Shown here piece after piece: positions 35,301 to 43,405 of a stretch of DNA of 46,510 nt. Below the pieces are notes generated by a model that had not been told where the DNA came from, did no database searches, and was given only the letters and a program-made list of their open reading frames with translations. Numbering within the stretch: position 1 is the stretch's first letter; each line of letters opens with the position of its first letter. Origin of the DNA: DASWFI01 sp036394315 (lineage in GTDB: Bacteria; Patescibacteriota; Doudnabacteria; UBA920; O2-02-FULL-48-8); contig DASWFI010000010.1 of assembly GCA_036394315.1 (NCBI GenBank), forward strand, positions 1 through 46,510, given 5' to 3'. A program made the position numbers and the translations under genes.

Positions 35301-37639
35301 TTAACACCACTAAGGGATTGACCAGCAGTTAAATTTGGAATAGGACCACCGTTTGTACACGTTTGCCATGTACTTCCTCCATTAACAGTACTCTCAACAA
35401 GAATAGTGGTGGATTGAGGATTAATTGAGACATCTTTCCACGTGACAACAGAATTGCCATATGTCCCCACGCTCGTCAAGCTTGTGCTTGCAGATACCCA
35501 CGTCCCTGATAATCCTGTTACAGTTACACCAAGATTATTAAATTGCCCCTGATAGCCTGCGCTTGAACTTACATTTGATGTTCGTAGTCCTATATTTCCC
35601 GCTGCCGTATATGTTGAGTCATTTTGATTAATATAAAGAACGTCATCAATATATATTTTATGATTAGATCCAACAACTAATACTTTTAATCTATGCCATC
35701 CACCAGTGGCAATTGGAACACTGGCAATGACAATTTGTGTTCGTGTCCCATCTGATGAAGCTGATGTATTTGATCCTTTTTGAAGTGAAACGCTACCTGG
35801 ATTGCCTTGTATAGCTTGCACTGCATAAGCATAATCAGAATCCCAATTCGACCAGCCAGTAGTGCGGTATACAATGCCGTTTATCCCAAAGCTAACATCT
35901 AAATAGAGATCAACTTCAAGCAAAAAGTCTTGCCACGAACCAAGAAAATCAAGCCGAGAACGACCTTCAATACTAATCCCCATCCCAATCCAGAAAGATT
36001 TATAGTTCACGTGTTGATTAAGATTTGTACCTGGACCTGTACCTTTATTGCCAAAAATGGTCATTCCACTGAGATCAGCACCACTCCAATTGCGTACTGC
36101 TCCAAGCAATGACAGGACACCATTATTTACCTGTGTATTGGTGAGGGTTCCTGCATTCCACTCTCCAGTTGTTGAAGCTGATAATTTCACATCTGATTTT
36201 GTTGCTGTATACGATGGATTAATAACTGCTTCCATAAAGCTGAGAACTGGTGGAGTCTCAGGAGACGCGCCTGATGTTTGCTGAAATGTTTGCCTGAACT
36301 GAATGGAAAAACCAGCAACAGACAAGCCAGCAAGCAATGAAGGCAATGCAGCATTATTGGTGCACGTAATGTATGAGTTACCACCATCAATGCTATATTC
36401 CATTAATGTGTTTGTTCCTGCTGGATTTGTTGCTATCCAATTCAGAAAAGAATTTCGGATGATCTTTGCAGCATCTATACTGTATGAGGGACTTACACGC
36501 TGAGAAAGTGAATAACAATCATAGGTATTCACAATAGAAATTGAAACATTAGAATAACCTGAATTTTGCAATTGTCGTGGAGGATTAACGTTAAATGTCC
36601 CATTAAAGAATGTATTAACAACTGATGTTCCATCAGTTTCATAGATGTTTTTAATATACGTTGTATACGTACCGCCCTTATCTCCTTCAAACACTACATC
36701 CACATGCGAAATAGTTTTCCCACTTAAATTATCAAGCAAGAACTTCCGATGTCTCCACTTTCCATCTGCATATCCTTGCTGGTCATACTTCGGATGAGGT
36801 GGTATATTCTGATCGTCCCCGTAAGGATATGGATTCCCGCCTACGGAGTCTCTAAGCGTCGTACCATCAGTACAAATAATATCAACACCAGACTTTATTT
36901 CAGGCGATTTCGGATCAATCCAGATATCATATTCAAGGTATCTGCCTGAAATAATGCCTATACTTCCTGATGAAAGTATTTCAATATAAGCATAAGCATT
37001 TCCATCTTGCGTAAGACTCTCAGTACCAACAAATTTGATAGTAGGAGTGGGAATAGGAATAAGAGTATTTCCTGAAACTTGACAATTAACAAGTGTTCCT
37101 TGCCCAAAGATAGAGCCTGTATTTTCAAAAATTGTCACCTGACTACCAGCAGAAGCAAGTTCAAGATCACCTCCAAGATTGATTGTTGCAACTAATCCAT
37201 TTAGTGTACCCTGGCTAAATTCTACTTGTGTATTATCTTCTCTTATAGCATAATTTGCTGTTACCCCTTCTGATGATATTGTATCATTTACCATTCCTGC
37301 AACGATCACACCTGCATTTTGATTTATATATATTTTATTGGTTGTTCTCTCATCTGCTGCTTGATGCATATCATCACAAACAATATCGTGATGCATCATA
37401 GTTCCAGTTCCTATCCTATACCGTAAAGCAGTACTGACTGTTCCTGTAAATTTAATAGTTGATGCTGAGTCTGTGAGTGTGACTTGTTGACCTTTTTGAA
37501 AACTAAAGACATTGGTAGGATCAAGAACAGTAAATGTAAGTTTTGAACGTTGTTCTACTTGCGGATTAAAATCAAATGATCCTTCTTTAATATCATACGT
37601 TACACCAACTATTTGAATTGTAAAAGTGAGGACACTCAT
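32384..37639 (-). CDS. Very large tail-tip protein with DUF2341 and LamG domains
   Basis: This 1751-residue protein starts and ends like a phage tail-hub protein (LTFTVLDPTNVFSFQKGQ near the start, and near the end SKDVLYPDDGSASLSVEN and TIFLNGEVKTIGQKGI). The middle is a string of beta-sandwich lectin-like units, among them a DUF2341 unit (NYPLLVSFIDPNLVI, IWIYFCNPGI) with a LamG domain (VWHMDEATGANQSDS). Such inserts give host-glycan binding. It follows the tape measure gene with an ATGA overlap, the normal place for a tail hub. A palindrome copy encodes NSPLQGAG in the DUF2341-LamG linker. Confidence 0.75.
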   Translation of the reverse strand: MSVLTFTIQIVGVTYDIKEGSFDFNPQVEQRSKLTFTVLDPTNVFSFQKGQQVTLTDSASTIKFTGTVSTALRYRIGTGTMMHHDIVCDDMHQAADERTTNKIYINQNAGVIVAGMVNDTISSEGVTANYAIREDNTQVEFSQGTLNGLVATINLGGDLELASAGSQVTIFENTGSIFGQGTLVNCQVSGNTLIPIPTPTIKFVGTESLTQDGNAYAYIEILSSGSIGIISGRYLEYDIWIDPKSPEIKSGVDIICTDGTTLRDSVGGNPYPYGDDQNIPPHPKYDQQGYADGKWRHRKFLLDNLSGKTISHVDVVFEGDKGGTYTTYIKNIYETDGTSVVNTFFNGTFNVNPPRQLQNSGYSNVSISIVNTYDCYSLSQRVSPSYSIDAAKIIRNSFLNWIATNPAGTNTLMEYSIDGGNSYITCTNNAALPSLLAGLSVAGFSIQFRQTFQQTSGASPETPPVLSFMEAVINPSYTATKSDVKLSASTTGEWNAGTLTNTQVNNGVLSLLGAVRNWSGADLSGMTIFGNKGTGPGTNLNQHVNYKSFWIGMGISIEGRSRLDFLGSWQDFLLEVDLYLDVSFGINGIVYRTTGWSNWDSDYAYAVQAIQGNPGSVSLQKGSNTSASSDGTRTQIVIASVPIATGGWHRLKVLVVGSNHKIYIDDVLYINQNDSTYTAAGNIGLRTSNVSSSAGYQGQFNNLGVTVTGLSGTWVSASTSLTSVGTYGNSVVTWKDVSINPQSTTILVESTVNGGSTWQTCTNGGPIPNLTAGQSLSGVNLQLRVTLSTQSAAIMPQIQYLVCRVLGQFNSTGTRIAPVLSLAPALICGSATASWNVVTPPNTSFALATSLDNITYSGIFGLLGVVISGLVTQPLPILDTFATNDSPAYAHLARTGGSASTWTWDTANSRVTASGGSNDMQLYTGVWFNTGYQVKKQIIIDHTKVVGGADLSNYPLLVSFIDPNLVIPSGFVQNVNGFDIIFVSADETTQLNHEIENYNASTGEIEMYVLIPTLSHTVDTIIWIYFCNPGISTTQEHVTAVWDSNYKAVWHMDEATGANQSDSTSNAVTATQHNSPLQGAGQIDGSLTFDGLTQYLSVAHGAVTDIIGDKTVEVWVNTDSFALDANGSDPRILINNIDGTNVYQFVLDAAGGGTIAFAVNDSTGQHIISNQTWPTGNWLMLQGTYTASTHAVTLDVNGVTVPNNGSLSLSIGTSSLFNIGRRTDGFGYYLGLEDEIRISNSVRTAGWRTTSFNNQSSPSTFLSLGALTFQPTTSTKDGDWIFDTDQVDCGGIVWRQTDASNFYELDIFDASSSAGSTNALKLYKVVANVKTQIGATIAITFVRGVAYRARVTMVGTAITIWFDGSIVLTATDSALAGPGKSGMINVSGNAHFYNFRMQPLGQSLAGVNLYSKVTLTSTDPTVTPQLTDLTLVALHPNIALGPIIPTVNYKRTYLSANMDDIAKKANWTWQIDPNLNMLAGPRIAIPAPWILTSKDVLYPDDGSASLSVENSGDLYRNREILTGVLATMAMSEKHPGDGKSTSWTLKFPVVGQTPTIFLNGEVKTIGQKGIDIGKDFYYALGSTSLAQDSSGTILQSNIDSFTISYTGQFTTEVVRNNTGQFPGTTSQTQYAALTGGSGIVENVEDITAMQLDVPSANAYGDGLLQKNGVIGRTLIFKTNRTGLSVGQYIAVFIPEHKLNDAAMLITNMDLHPEITLVGNQASMLYYWQITCVEGPSLGSWQKTLVQALNGS
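34402..34416. repeat. Dispersed palindrome inside the tail-tip gene
   Basis: CCCCTTGCAAGGGGG lies in frame in a surface loop between lectin domains, giving Ser-Pro-Leu-Gln-Gly on the coding strand. Confidence 0.85.
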
Positions 37640-39804
37640 TTTTTCAAACCATGTCCTCTCAACTCTTTCTGAACACGCTTCATTGTGCTATTGGTGATGT
37701 CTTTTCCATCAAGAGTGATGGTGATGTACGTATCACCATGATTCCCCCCTTGCAGGGGGGTGCCTGTGGTTGCTGTACCTTTCAATCCTAGTGAAATGGG
37801 CTTCGTGAGGTTATTCATAGCACCTGTAAGCAGTGGTGTACCTGCAAGCATTCCCTGGGCAATCTGGTTACTAATCTCAGTACCTTGTTGTTGAAGACCC
37901 ACAAGAGGTCCAACTTTAGCAGGAGAGTGGGGGAGATGTGCAGATATCCAAGAAGTCACGTTTGTGACAGCATCAGTGACAAAATGAATAGCATTTGTTA
38001 TTCCCGTTCCAATAGCTTTACAAATATTGGCACCTGCACTTAATGCATCACTTACAATAGTATTCCATACATTTTTAATTGTACTTACTATATTGTTAAA
38101 TATGTTACCAATACTATTTAAAAGATTTGTAAACCACGATATTGCACCATTTACAATATCTGGAATAACTGATCCCCCTATCAAAAAATGGAATAGCCAT
38201 GTAAAGAAATCTCCTATCGCATGACAAACCGTTCCTATCAACCACCCTATCCAGTTCATAATATCCCCCCAGTGCATAATAGCCAGGATGATAAGTGCAA
38301 TAATTCCGATTGCTAACAAAACAGGCCACATAGCAAAAAGAGTTGCAGCACCAGCAGCAAGAGCAGCAACCGCCCAAGCGCCAAACGCAATAACAAGAGG
38401 AACCCCAATAACAAAGGCAGCAGCTAAAAGGACAGCTTTTAGAGCATCGGCAGCTAATTTATTCTTTTCAAACCATTGAACAACACTTGTAACAATATTA
38501 ATCACAAGAGTAAGAGCATCGGTAACAAGCCCAATAGCAACAGTAAGAATAGTTAAAGCGATATGCCAAAATGTTGTATTAGAAATGAGTGGCAAGAGAA
38601 CTTGTCCTAGATGCTGGAGTGCAGTCCCTAATGCTTCAAATTTTGGCTTAAGATAATCAATAATTGGCTTCAGCTTATCCATGATGTCGTGGGCAGCTTT
38701 TCCTGATGTAACCCAACTGCCAAAGGCAACAATAAGAGGTGTTATTGCAGTGAGTAGATTGCCAAGTGCAGGAAGTAACAATGTTCCTAGCTGAATAGCT
38801 ACAGATGCTACAGCAGCTTTTGCTTGATCCATTTTAATATTGAAGTTTGATTGCGCCGTCTCCCATCCAAGTACAGCATTCTTATTTTTCTGCATAGCAT
38901 CAAGAATAAGAGCCGAATTCTTTGTAAAATCTTTCATATGATCGCCCGTCAACGCTGAAAATGTCGAAAGTGACCGCAAACCTCCTACCATATCTGCAAC
39001 AGCTCTGTTAAATGGCACACTTCCCTCCGGTCCCACTTTCTTTGCTGCATCAGCTATCATCTGCAATGCGCCTGGAAGACTCACTTTCATTTCATCGGCA
39101 ACGGCAACACTATTCAACCCTAATAACTTCATCTCATCTTTGGCCTTGCCTGTAGGATTTTCAAGTGCCATCATCATAAAACGCAATCCAGTTGCAGCAC
39201 GAGCAGCAGGTATCATAGCATTCGTTTGTGTCGTCATAGCTGCTGCCATATCATTAAAGGAAATTCCTAGAGATTGAGCAATTGGATCAACAGGCCCCAT
39301 AGAAACTGCCAGGTCCTCCAGCGTAATTTTACCTTGCTGTACAGCAGTAATAAGTCCATTCATATATTGCGTAGCATTAAATGTTTTTGTCCCATAGTTA
39401 GTCATTACTCCACTGAGTGTATTTGCCACCTCCACTACATTTGCTTGTTCAATTTGAGCACCTTCGGATGCAACTTTTAACGTATCAAGAGCTTGTCCCC
39501 CACGTTGACCAGATGAAATAATGAGATACATAGCAGAATTAAGACCCTCAGCTCCATTGGTAAGTACTCCCGTAGCAACAGATGTTGCGAGAATACCCTT
39601 GCCCATTGTTGCCATGTTGTCAGTGACATCACCCGCGCCTGTTTTTAATCTCGTTACTCCTTGCTCAAAATCACCAGCCATCTTGACAGATACAGCAGCA
39701 ACACCAGCAGCAGCAACGCCAAGAGCAGCAAGTGCTGTTACAGCATTGCCTAATCCTGATGTTTCTGCTACATATTCAACTACCATGGTCGCTAGTACTG
39801 GCAA
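37636..39804 (-). CDS. Tail tape measure protein
   Basis: The 722-residue protein matches the phage tail tape measure family: KMAGDFEQGVTRLKTGAGD, IEQANVVEVANTLSGVM, then MGPVDPIAQSLGISF and a long run of membrane-like helices at 340-560. It sets tail length (722 residues suggests roughly 110 nm, inferred at 1.5 angstrom per residue). It appears to start at TTG 39804 after GGGAGAA; ATG 39786 is an alternative. The gene overlaps the tail-tip gene. A palindrome copy encodes TPLQGGN near the C-terminus. Confidence 0.9.
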   Translation of the reverse strand: MPVLATMVVEYVAETSGLGNAVTALAALGVAAAGVAAVSVKMAGDFEQGVTRLKTGAGDVTDNMATMGKGILATSVATGVLTNGAEGLNSAMYLIISSGQRGGQALDTLKVASEGAQIEQANVVEVANTLSGVMTNYGTKTFNATQYMNGLITAVQQGKITLEDLAVSMGPVDPIAQSLGISFNDMAAAMTTQTNAMIPAARAATGLRFMMMALENPTGKAKDEMKLLGLNSVAVADEMKVSLPGALQMIADAAKKVGPEGSVPFNRAVADMVGGLRSLSTFSALTGDHMKDFTKNSALILDAMQKNKNAVLGWETAQSNFNIKMDQAKAAVASVAIQLGTLLLPALGNLLTAITPLIVAFGSWVTSGKAAHDIMDKLKPIIDYLKPKFEALGTALQHLGQVLLPLISNTTFWHIALTILTVAIGLVTDALTLVINIVTSVVQWFEKNKLAADALKAVLLAAAFVIGVPLVIAFGAWAVAALAAGAATLFAMWPVLLAIGIIALIILAIMHWGDIMNWIGWLIGTVCHAIGDFFTWLFHFLIGGSVIPDIVNGAISWFTNLLNSIGNIFNNIVSTIKNVWNTIVSDALSAGANICKAIGTGITNAIHFVTDAVTNVTSWISAHLPHSPAKVGPLVGLQQQGTEISNQIAQGMLAGTPLLTGAMNNLTKPISLGLKGTATTGTPLQGGNHGDTYITITLDGKDITNSTMKRVQKELRGHGLKK
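37744..37760. repeat. Dispersed palindrome inside the tape measure gene
   Basis: CCCCCCTTGCAGGGGGG lacks one A in the centre. It reads Thr-Pro-Leu-Gln-Gly-Gly on the coding strand, close to the end of the gene. Confidence 0.8.
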
Positions 39805-39808
39805 TTAA

Positions 39809-39994
39809 TCATTCTCCCGCTTGATCTGCTTCAATTGCTGCAATCAACTCATCTGTGATATCCTCGTCATCACTACTACTGTTTGATTGTCCTTTATTTG
39901 CTTTCTCCGCTTCCTCATCTTCTATAGAAAAAATGGCAGCCCAATCGGTGATCTCTTGGCTGCCAATACGCGTTAGCATCTCTTCTACCGTCAT
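39809..39994 (-). CDS. Tail assembly chaperone, second component
   Basis: The 61-residue protein has ITDWAAIFSIEDEEAEKA, a pattern of the second tail assembly chaperone ORF (gpGT-like), and an acidic disordered end. It starts at ATG 39994, which lies only one base after AGGAGG, an unusually tight spacing. In many siphoviruses this ORF is reached by a ribosomal frameshift from the first chaperone; here the first ends 17 bases upstream and I see no slippery heptamer, so separate initiation is more likely. Confidence 0.65.
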   Translation of the reverse strand: MTVEEMLTRIGSQEITDWAAIFSIEDEEAEKANKGQSNSSSDDEDITDELIAAIEADQAGE

Positions 39995-40011
39995 ACCTCC
40001 TATTTCACGTG

Positions 40012-40575
40012 TTATTCGATAATGAAGGCGTCGCTCTCCACTGTTCTTGCTTCTAAAGAAGGTTTTTTTTCCTCAACATCTTCTGGTCTCAGTCCTGATA
40101 GCTCTGCTGCTGGCTTATTTAAAAGCTCAAGAATGTTACCTGGTCCTGCATTCAAAGGTCCCATATCTGCAATGTTATTGAATATAGGCTTACCTGCACG
40201 AGGATGCTTAGGTTTTCCATTAGCTCCTGGGAATTCATGAAAATGGGGGTGATCTAATTCAGGTAGATTAGCAGGATCAGGATAACGAACTGACAAAACA
40301 ACCAACATTGGATACAACTTCTCAAGATTGACCGTTGCTTTCTTCCCATCAATCTCTGTACACTGCTGAAGCAGTTTTGATCGTTGTGAGCCCGTCAATT
40401 CACGAACTGTTACCCAACGGTTCCATCGCTCGACCCAGAATGGCCGTTGCTCTAGTGGCGTCTCAAATGCTATTTGTCGATAATCATCAAATTGTTCTTC
40501 TGTCATCTCTATAAGCTTTCTAACAACTAAAGTAACAATAACAGTAAAAATAAATGCTAATAGCACATTCAACAT
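40012..40575 (-). CDS. Tail assembly chaperone, first component
   Basis: The 187-residue protein lies between the tail tube genes and the tape measure, the position of the first tail chaperone (gpG-like). Motifs are MTEEQFDDYRQIAFE, WVTVRELTGSQRSKLLQQC and KLYPMLVVLSVRYPD. The first 23 residues (LLAFIFTVIVTLVV) look like a membrane helix, unexpected for a chaperone, so the true start may be ATG 40506 at MTEEQ. Neither start has a convincing Shine-Dalgarno. Confidence 0.7.
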   Translation of the reverse strand: MLNVLLAFIFTVIVTLVVRKLIEMTEEQFDDYRQIAFETPLEQRPFWVERWNRWVTVRELTGSQRSKLLQQCTEIDGKKATVNLEKLYPMLVVLSVRYPDPANLPELDHPHFHEFPGANGKPKHPRAGKPIFNNIADMGPLNAGPGNILELLNKPAAELSGLRPEDVEEKKPSLEARTVESDAFIIE

Positions 40576-40577
40576 AA

Positions 40578-41543
40578 TTAGCTCGTTGTAAGCACTAACT
40601 GACCATCAATAATAAAATCAAGATCCTCCATTTCAATCTCTTTTAATGGAATTTTCATACCATCCTTCGTAAGTTTTCCATATGCCTCTAATCTTGGGAG
40701 TCCCGTTGTTGCATCTTGTACCATGGAGAGGATAAGCGTATCATCAGTGCTGATTGTGAAGAGATTGGCATAGGTGTTATCTGCCAAGAACTTGTTTATT
40801 TTGATGCTTCCTCCTGCAAGTCCAGGGAGATATGTTTTCCAGTGAACAGGAGAGCTTGTAACTGTCATACTAGTAGTCTCATGACATGTTCGTGAGACAT
40901 CTGGAGCCCATTCTAAAATGTCCCCCACTGCTGTATAGGGAAGATACGCACCTGTTACTCTACATCCAGCCTGCGTACCAAGGAATGCATTTGTAAATCG
41001 AACAACTCCACCAACATACTGAATAACGTTGTTACCTACTTGAGTTGTCCAAGTTGCTCCACCTTGTGCTCGCGTGATGGAAACTGAAGGAGACGAACCA
41101 CCTGTCAAGCTATTAGTTGTTAGTGTGATAAGAGCTTGCGATGCAAAGCCAAGCGTAGACACAAATTCCACTGTGTAGGGAGTAGCAGGACCAGGACCTC
41201 CTGTTACCAGACATTTTCCTGCTGTAATACTTGAGAGAGCTTGAAGTCTTGTTTGAACCGTTGACGCTGGATCATTCCAATTGATCGTAGCAGTGGTTTG
41301 ACCACCAAAGGTAAGCGTATAAGTTCCACCAGTAGGACTGCCTGTTACTTGGATAGTTTGAACCTCGTCATACTCAGCTTGAACAGTCCAAGACGCCGTG
41401 CGATCCCAATACCGCTTGGTTGGAATGGCAGAACTATTGAAGTTCTGATGATCACCAGGATCAGTCAATGCCTGTGTTGTAAGTGCAACATTAGGAGTTG
41501 ATGTAAGCAAAAGTTGCGCTCGATTCCCATGAACAGCAGTCAT
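40578..41543 (-). CDS. Tail tube-like protein with inserted beta-sandwich domain
   Basis: The 321-residue protein opens MTAVHGNRAQLLLTSTP, much like its smaller neighbour (MAALHGKGGNVLVV). Residues 60-165 form an inserted domain with VQTIQVTGSPTGGTYTLTF and STVQTRLQALSSIT, a unit seen as a surface decoration in many phage structural proteins. The end returns to a tail-tube type (FLADNTYANLFTISTDD, GKLTKDGMKIPLKE). It is preceded by AGGAG and starts at ATG 41543. It is either the major tail protein or a minor one with a host-binding insert. Confidence 0.65.
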   Translation of the reverse strand: MTAVHGNRAQLLLTSTPNVALTTQALTDPGDHQNFNSSAIPTKRYWDRTASWTVQAEYDEVQTIQVTGSPTGGTYTLTFGGQTTATINWNDPASTVQTRLQALSSITAGKCLVTGGPGPATPYTVEFVSTLGFASQALITLTTNSLTGGSSPSVSITRAQGGATWTTQVGNNVIQYVGGVVRFTNAFLGTQAGCRVTGAYLPYTAVGDILEWAPDVSRTCHETTSMTVTSSPVHWKTYLPGLAGGSIKINKFLADNTYANLFTISTDDTLILSMVQDATTGLPRLEAYGKLTKDGMKIPLKEIEMEDLDFIIDGQLVLTTS

Positions 41544-41552
41544 GTCAAACTC

Positions 41553-41945
41553 CTACGTGTAGGTTACTGCACCTGTTACCACCATATCCCATGACACTGT
41601 TTCAGGATCTTTCAATGGTGCTTTTGCTGCAAATTTCTCAACAAATGCATTAAAACCAAAGTTATGCGTTGCACTCAAGTTGAGCACCATTGCAATTGCA
41701 GCATCGGTTGTCAGTGAATTAAAAAGAACAACTTGACCATTGGTATCTGTCATGTCAAGCCGTCCTTGAAACTTGACTTTTGCGCCAACGAGACCAACCA
41801 TAAACGCTTTCCATGGGAGAGAGCCCAAGGCAAACTTGGTGATGTCATGAGAGGTTCGATCTATGTCCAATTGCCACTCATCAATTTCTGCTACCGTGGC
41901 AGCAACAACTAATACATTTCCACCTTTTCCGTGTAACGCGGCCAT
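41553..41945 (-). CDS. Major tail tube-like protein
   Basis: This 130-residue beta-rich protein (EIDEWQLDIDRTSHDI, WKAFMVGLVGAKVKFQGRLD, ETVSWDMVVTGAVTY) fits the small tail tube proteins of siphoviruses. It starts at ATG 41945, eight bases after GGAGG. It and the next gene share the start of their sequences, so they are probably duplicates with one having gained a domain. Confidence 0.65.
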   Translation of the reverse strand: MAALHGKGGNVLVVAATVAEIDEWQLDIDRTSHDITKFALGSLPWKAFMVGLVGAKVKFQGRLDMTDTNGQVVLFNSLTTDAAIAMVLNLSATHNFGFNAFVEKFAAKAPLKDPETVSWDMVVTGAVTYT

Positions 41946-42404
41946 TTAAATTGCCTCCGTTAAAACTCGATAACGATCAGTCATATGCCATTTATTGATA
42001 TTTGACGTGTTATCTGGTAGTATTTGACCATTATCATACAAACAAGCAATAGATCGAAATACACCTCCTAAAAGCGTTAAAGTCGGAGGTCCTGATTGAC
42101 CGTCATCAAGTACATTAAATATCGCATCGTGCATTTTTAATATCTCAGTTTTTCCTTGGTATTCACTCCATCCATGTATTGTTGCAACAACATCTTGACC
42201 TTTCTTTCCAAATACATTAGCAGGAGTTGACACTGACTCACCAAGTACAATATAAGGTGGATTAAGACCTACTGGTACATTATTTTCATCAAATACTGCT
42301 GCTTTGCCATCTGAGTATGGAAACACTGCAATGCAACCCGCGTCATTCCTAAGTGCAAGATATATTGCATCCCATACCAATCCTTCAGATGTTATTGTTG
42401 GCAT
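41946..42404 (-). CDS. Tail terminator protein (DUF3168-like)
   Basis: The 152-residue protein has features of DUF3168: AVFPYSDGKAAVFD, GLNPPYIVLGE, ATIHGWSEYQGKTEILKM. Its place between the HK97 gp10-like gene and the tail tube is that of the tail terminator, which caps the tube and joins it to the head. It starts at ATG 42404, adjacent to the preceding stop, after AGGTG. Confidence 0.75.
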   Translation of the reverse strand: MPTITSEGLVWDAIYLALRNDAGCIAVFPYSDGKAAVFDENNVPVGLNPPYIVLGESVSTPANVFGKKGQDVVATIHGWSEYQGKTEILKMHDAIFNVLDDGQSGPPTLTLLGGVFRSIACLYDNGQILPDNTSNINKWHMTDRYRVLTEAI

Positions 42405-42746
42405 TTATACACCTGAATGTGCTAATATCATTGATACCCATTTATTTTTATTTGCTTCAGATGCATTAAATAAGTATGGACGAGCCTTCATTTTCCACGT
42501 CCCGTTATGGACAAAAATGCTATACGGCACATTCATATTGCCTATTTGACGCTTGCCAGGACTGGCATAGACTTTGATGTCATCTTGGAGTGCTCCGGTT
42601 GCAACGGGACAATTATTCTTGGCATCGGACTGAATAAGATCTGCAATCTCATCTAAATCATCCTCAGAGGCCCTTATAATTTCAGCATTTGCTGCAACTG
42701 CCAAAGCCGCCAAGTCCGGTCCTGTAATCTTAGCAATCATATTCAT
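42405..42746 (-). CDS. HK97 gp10-like head-tail protein
   Basis: The 113-residue protein has the HK97 gp10 pattern: DAKNNCPVATGALQDDIKVYA, then YSIFVHNGTWKMKARPYLF. Such proteins sit at the head-tail junction. It starts at ATG 42746; the Shine-Dalgarno AAGGGGA is provided by a copy of the dispersed palindrome at 42754-42765. Confidence 0.8.
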   Translation of the reverse strand: MNMIAKITGPDLAALAVAANAEIIRASEDDLDEIADLIQSDAKNNCPVATGALQDDIKVYASPGKRQIGNMNVPYSIFVHNGTWKMKARPYLFNASEANKNKWVSMILAHSGV

Positions 42747-42753
42747 ATCAATT

Positions 42754-42765
42754 CCCCTTGCAAGG
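42754..42765. repeat. Dispersed palindrome that supplies a ribosome-binding site
   Basis: On the minus strand the copy reads CCTTGCAAGGGG and then AATTGAT and the ATG of the gp10-like gene, so its G-rich half is the Shine-Dalgarno. Confidence 0.75.
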
Positions 42766-42776
42766 TGGTTAGAGTA

Positions 42777-43028
42777 CTACCCATAAAAATCCGGTTCATA
42801 ATGAGTAGCAACCTCTTCAGCACTTCTTGGATGGTTCCAGGAATGCTTCTCAGGACTGGTATTATGTGGTACGTCTACCACTTCAATTGGGTAGCTATCA
42901 ATAATTATATCAAGACTTGCCTCTCCATTTTCATTGACACTCTTGATAACTGCTTCATATATTGCGCCATCCTGATCAACATAGAATGCCTTATCACCCT
43001 CGTTTGTTTCTTGGTTGTTCACCATCAT
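42777..43028 (-). CDS. Hypothetical head-tail region protein
   Basis: The 83-residue acidic protein (DKAFYVDQDGAIYEAVIKS, ASLDIIIDSYPIEVVDVP) looks beta-rich. It starts at ATG 43028 or 43025 and overlaps the preceding stop by four bases. It is inserted between the stopper-like and gp10-like genes. No family is recognised. Confidence 0.6.
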   Translation of the reverse strand: MMVNNQETNEGDKAFYVDQDGAIYEAVIKSVNENGEASLDIIIDSYPIEVVDVPHNTSPEKHSWNHPRSAEEVATHYEPDFYG

Positions 43029-43399
43029 GCCATTGTCCTCTTCTGTATGATAACGCTCGTAAATATCTGGATCGTCTTTTCCCCATAGGGAGCAAGTACA
43101 CGATAAATCACATTATTAATTGTTACCTCATCATTTACCATGATATCCGTTCCAAATGGCGTGTGCAGCGTTCTTGCATCTATGCCAACATTTTGACCAG
43201 CCAACATTGACTGCACTGGCATTGACAATCCAACCATTGCGCATGGAATATTGTCTGCAATATCGATATAGTTATCAGGACTTCCACCCTTACTATCAAA
43301 TGTTTGGCTATCACGCTTGATGGTGCATTTCTTGTCAAATACAACTGCATAGGCATCTGTCCTCATTTGAGCAAGTTCAAGAGTCATTAAAGTATTCAT
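43025..43399 (-). CDS. Head-tail stopper-like protein
   Basis: This 124-residue protein (CTIKRDSQTFDSKGG, ARTLHTPFGTDIMVNDEVTIN, YRVLAPYGEKTIQIF) has the small barrel pattern of head-tail joining or stopper proteins such as SPP1 gp16. The place after the connector supports the call. Confidence 0.65.
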   Translation of the reverse strand: MNTLMTLELAQMRTDAYAVVFDKKCTIKRDSQTFDSKGGSPDNYIDIADNIPCAMVGLSMPVQSMLAGQNVGIDARTLHTPFGTDIMVNDEVTINNVIYRVLAPYGEKTIQIFTSVIIQKRTMA

Positions 43400-43405
43400 G
43401 TATAT

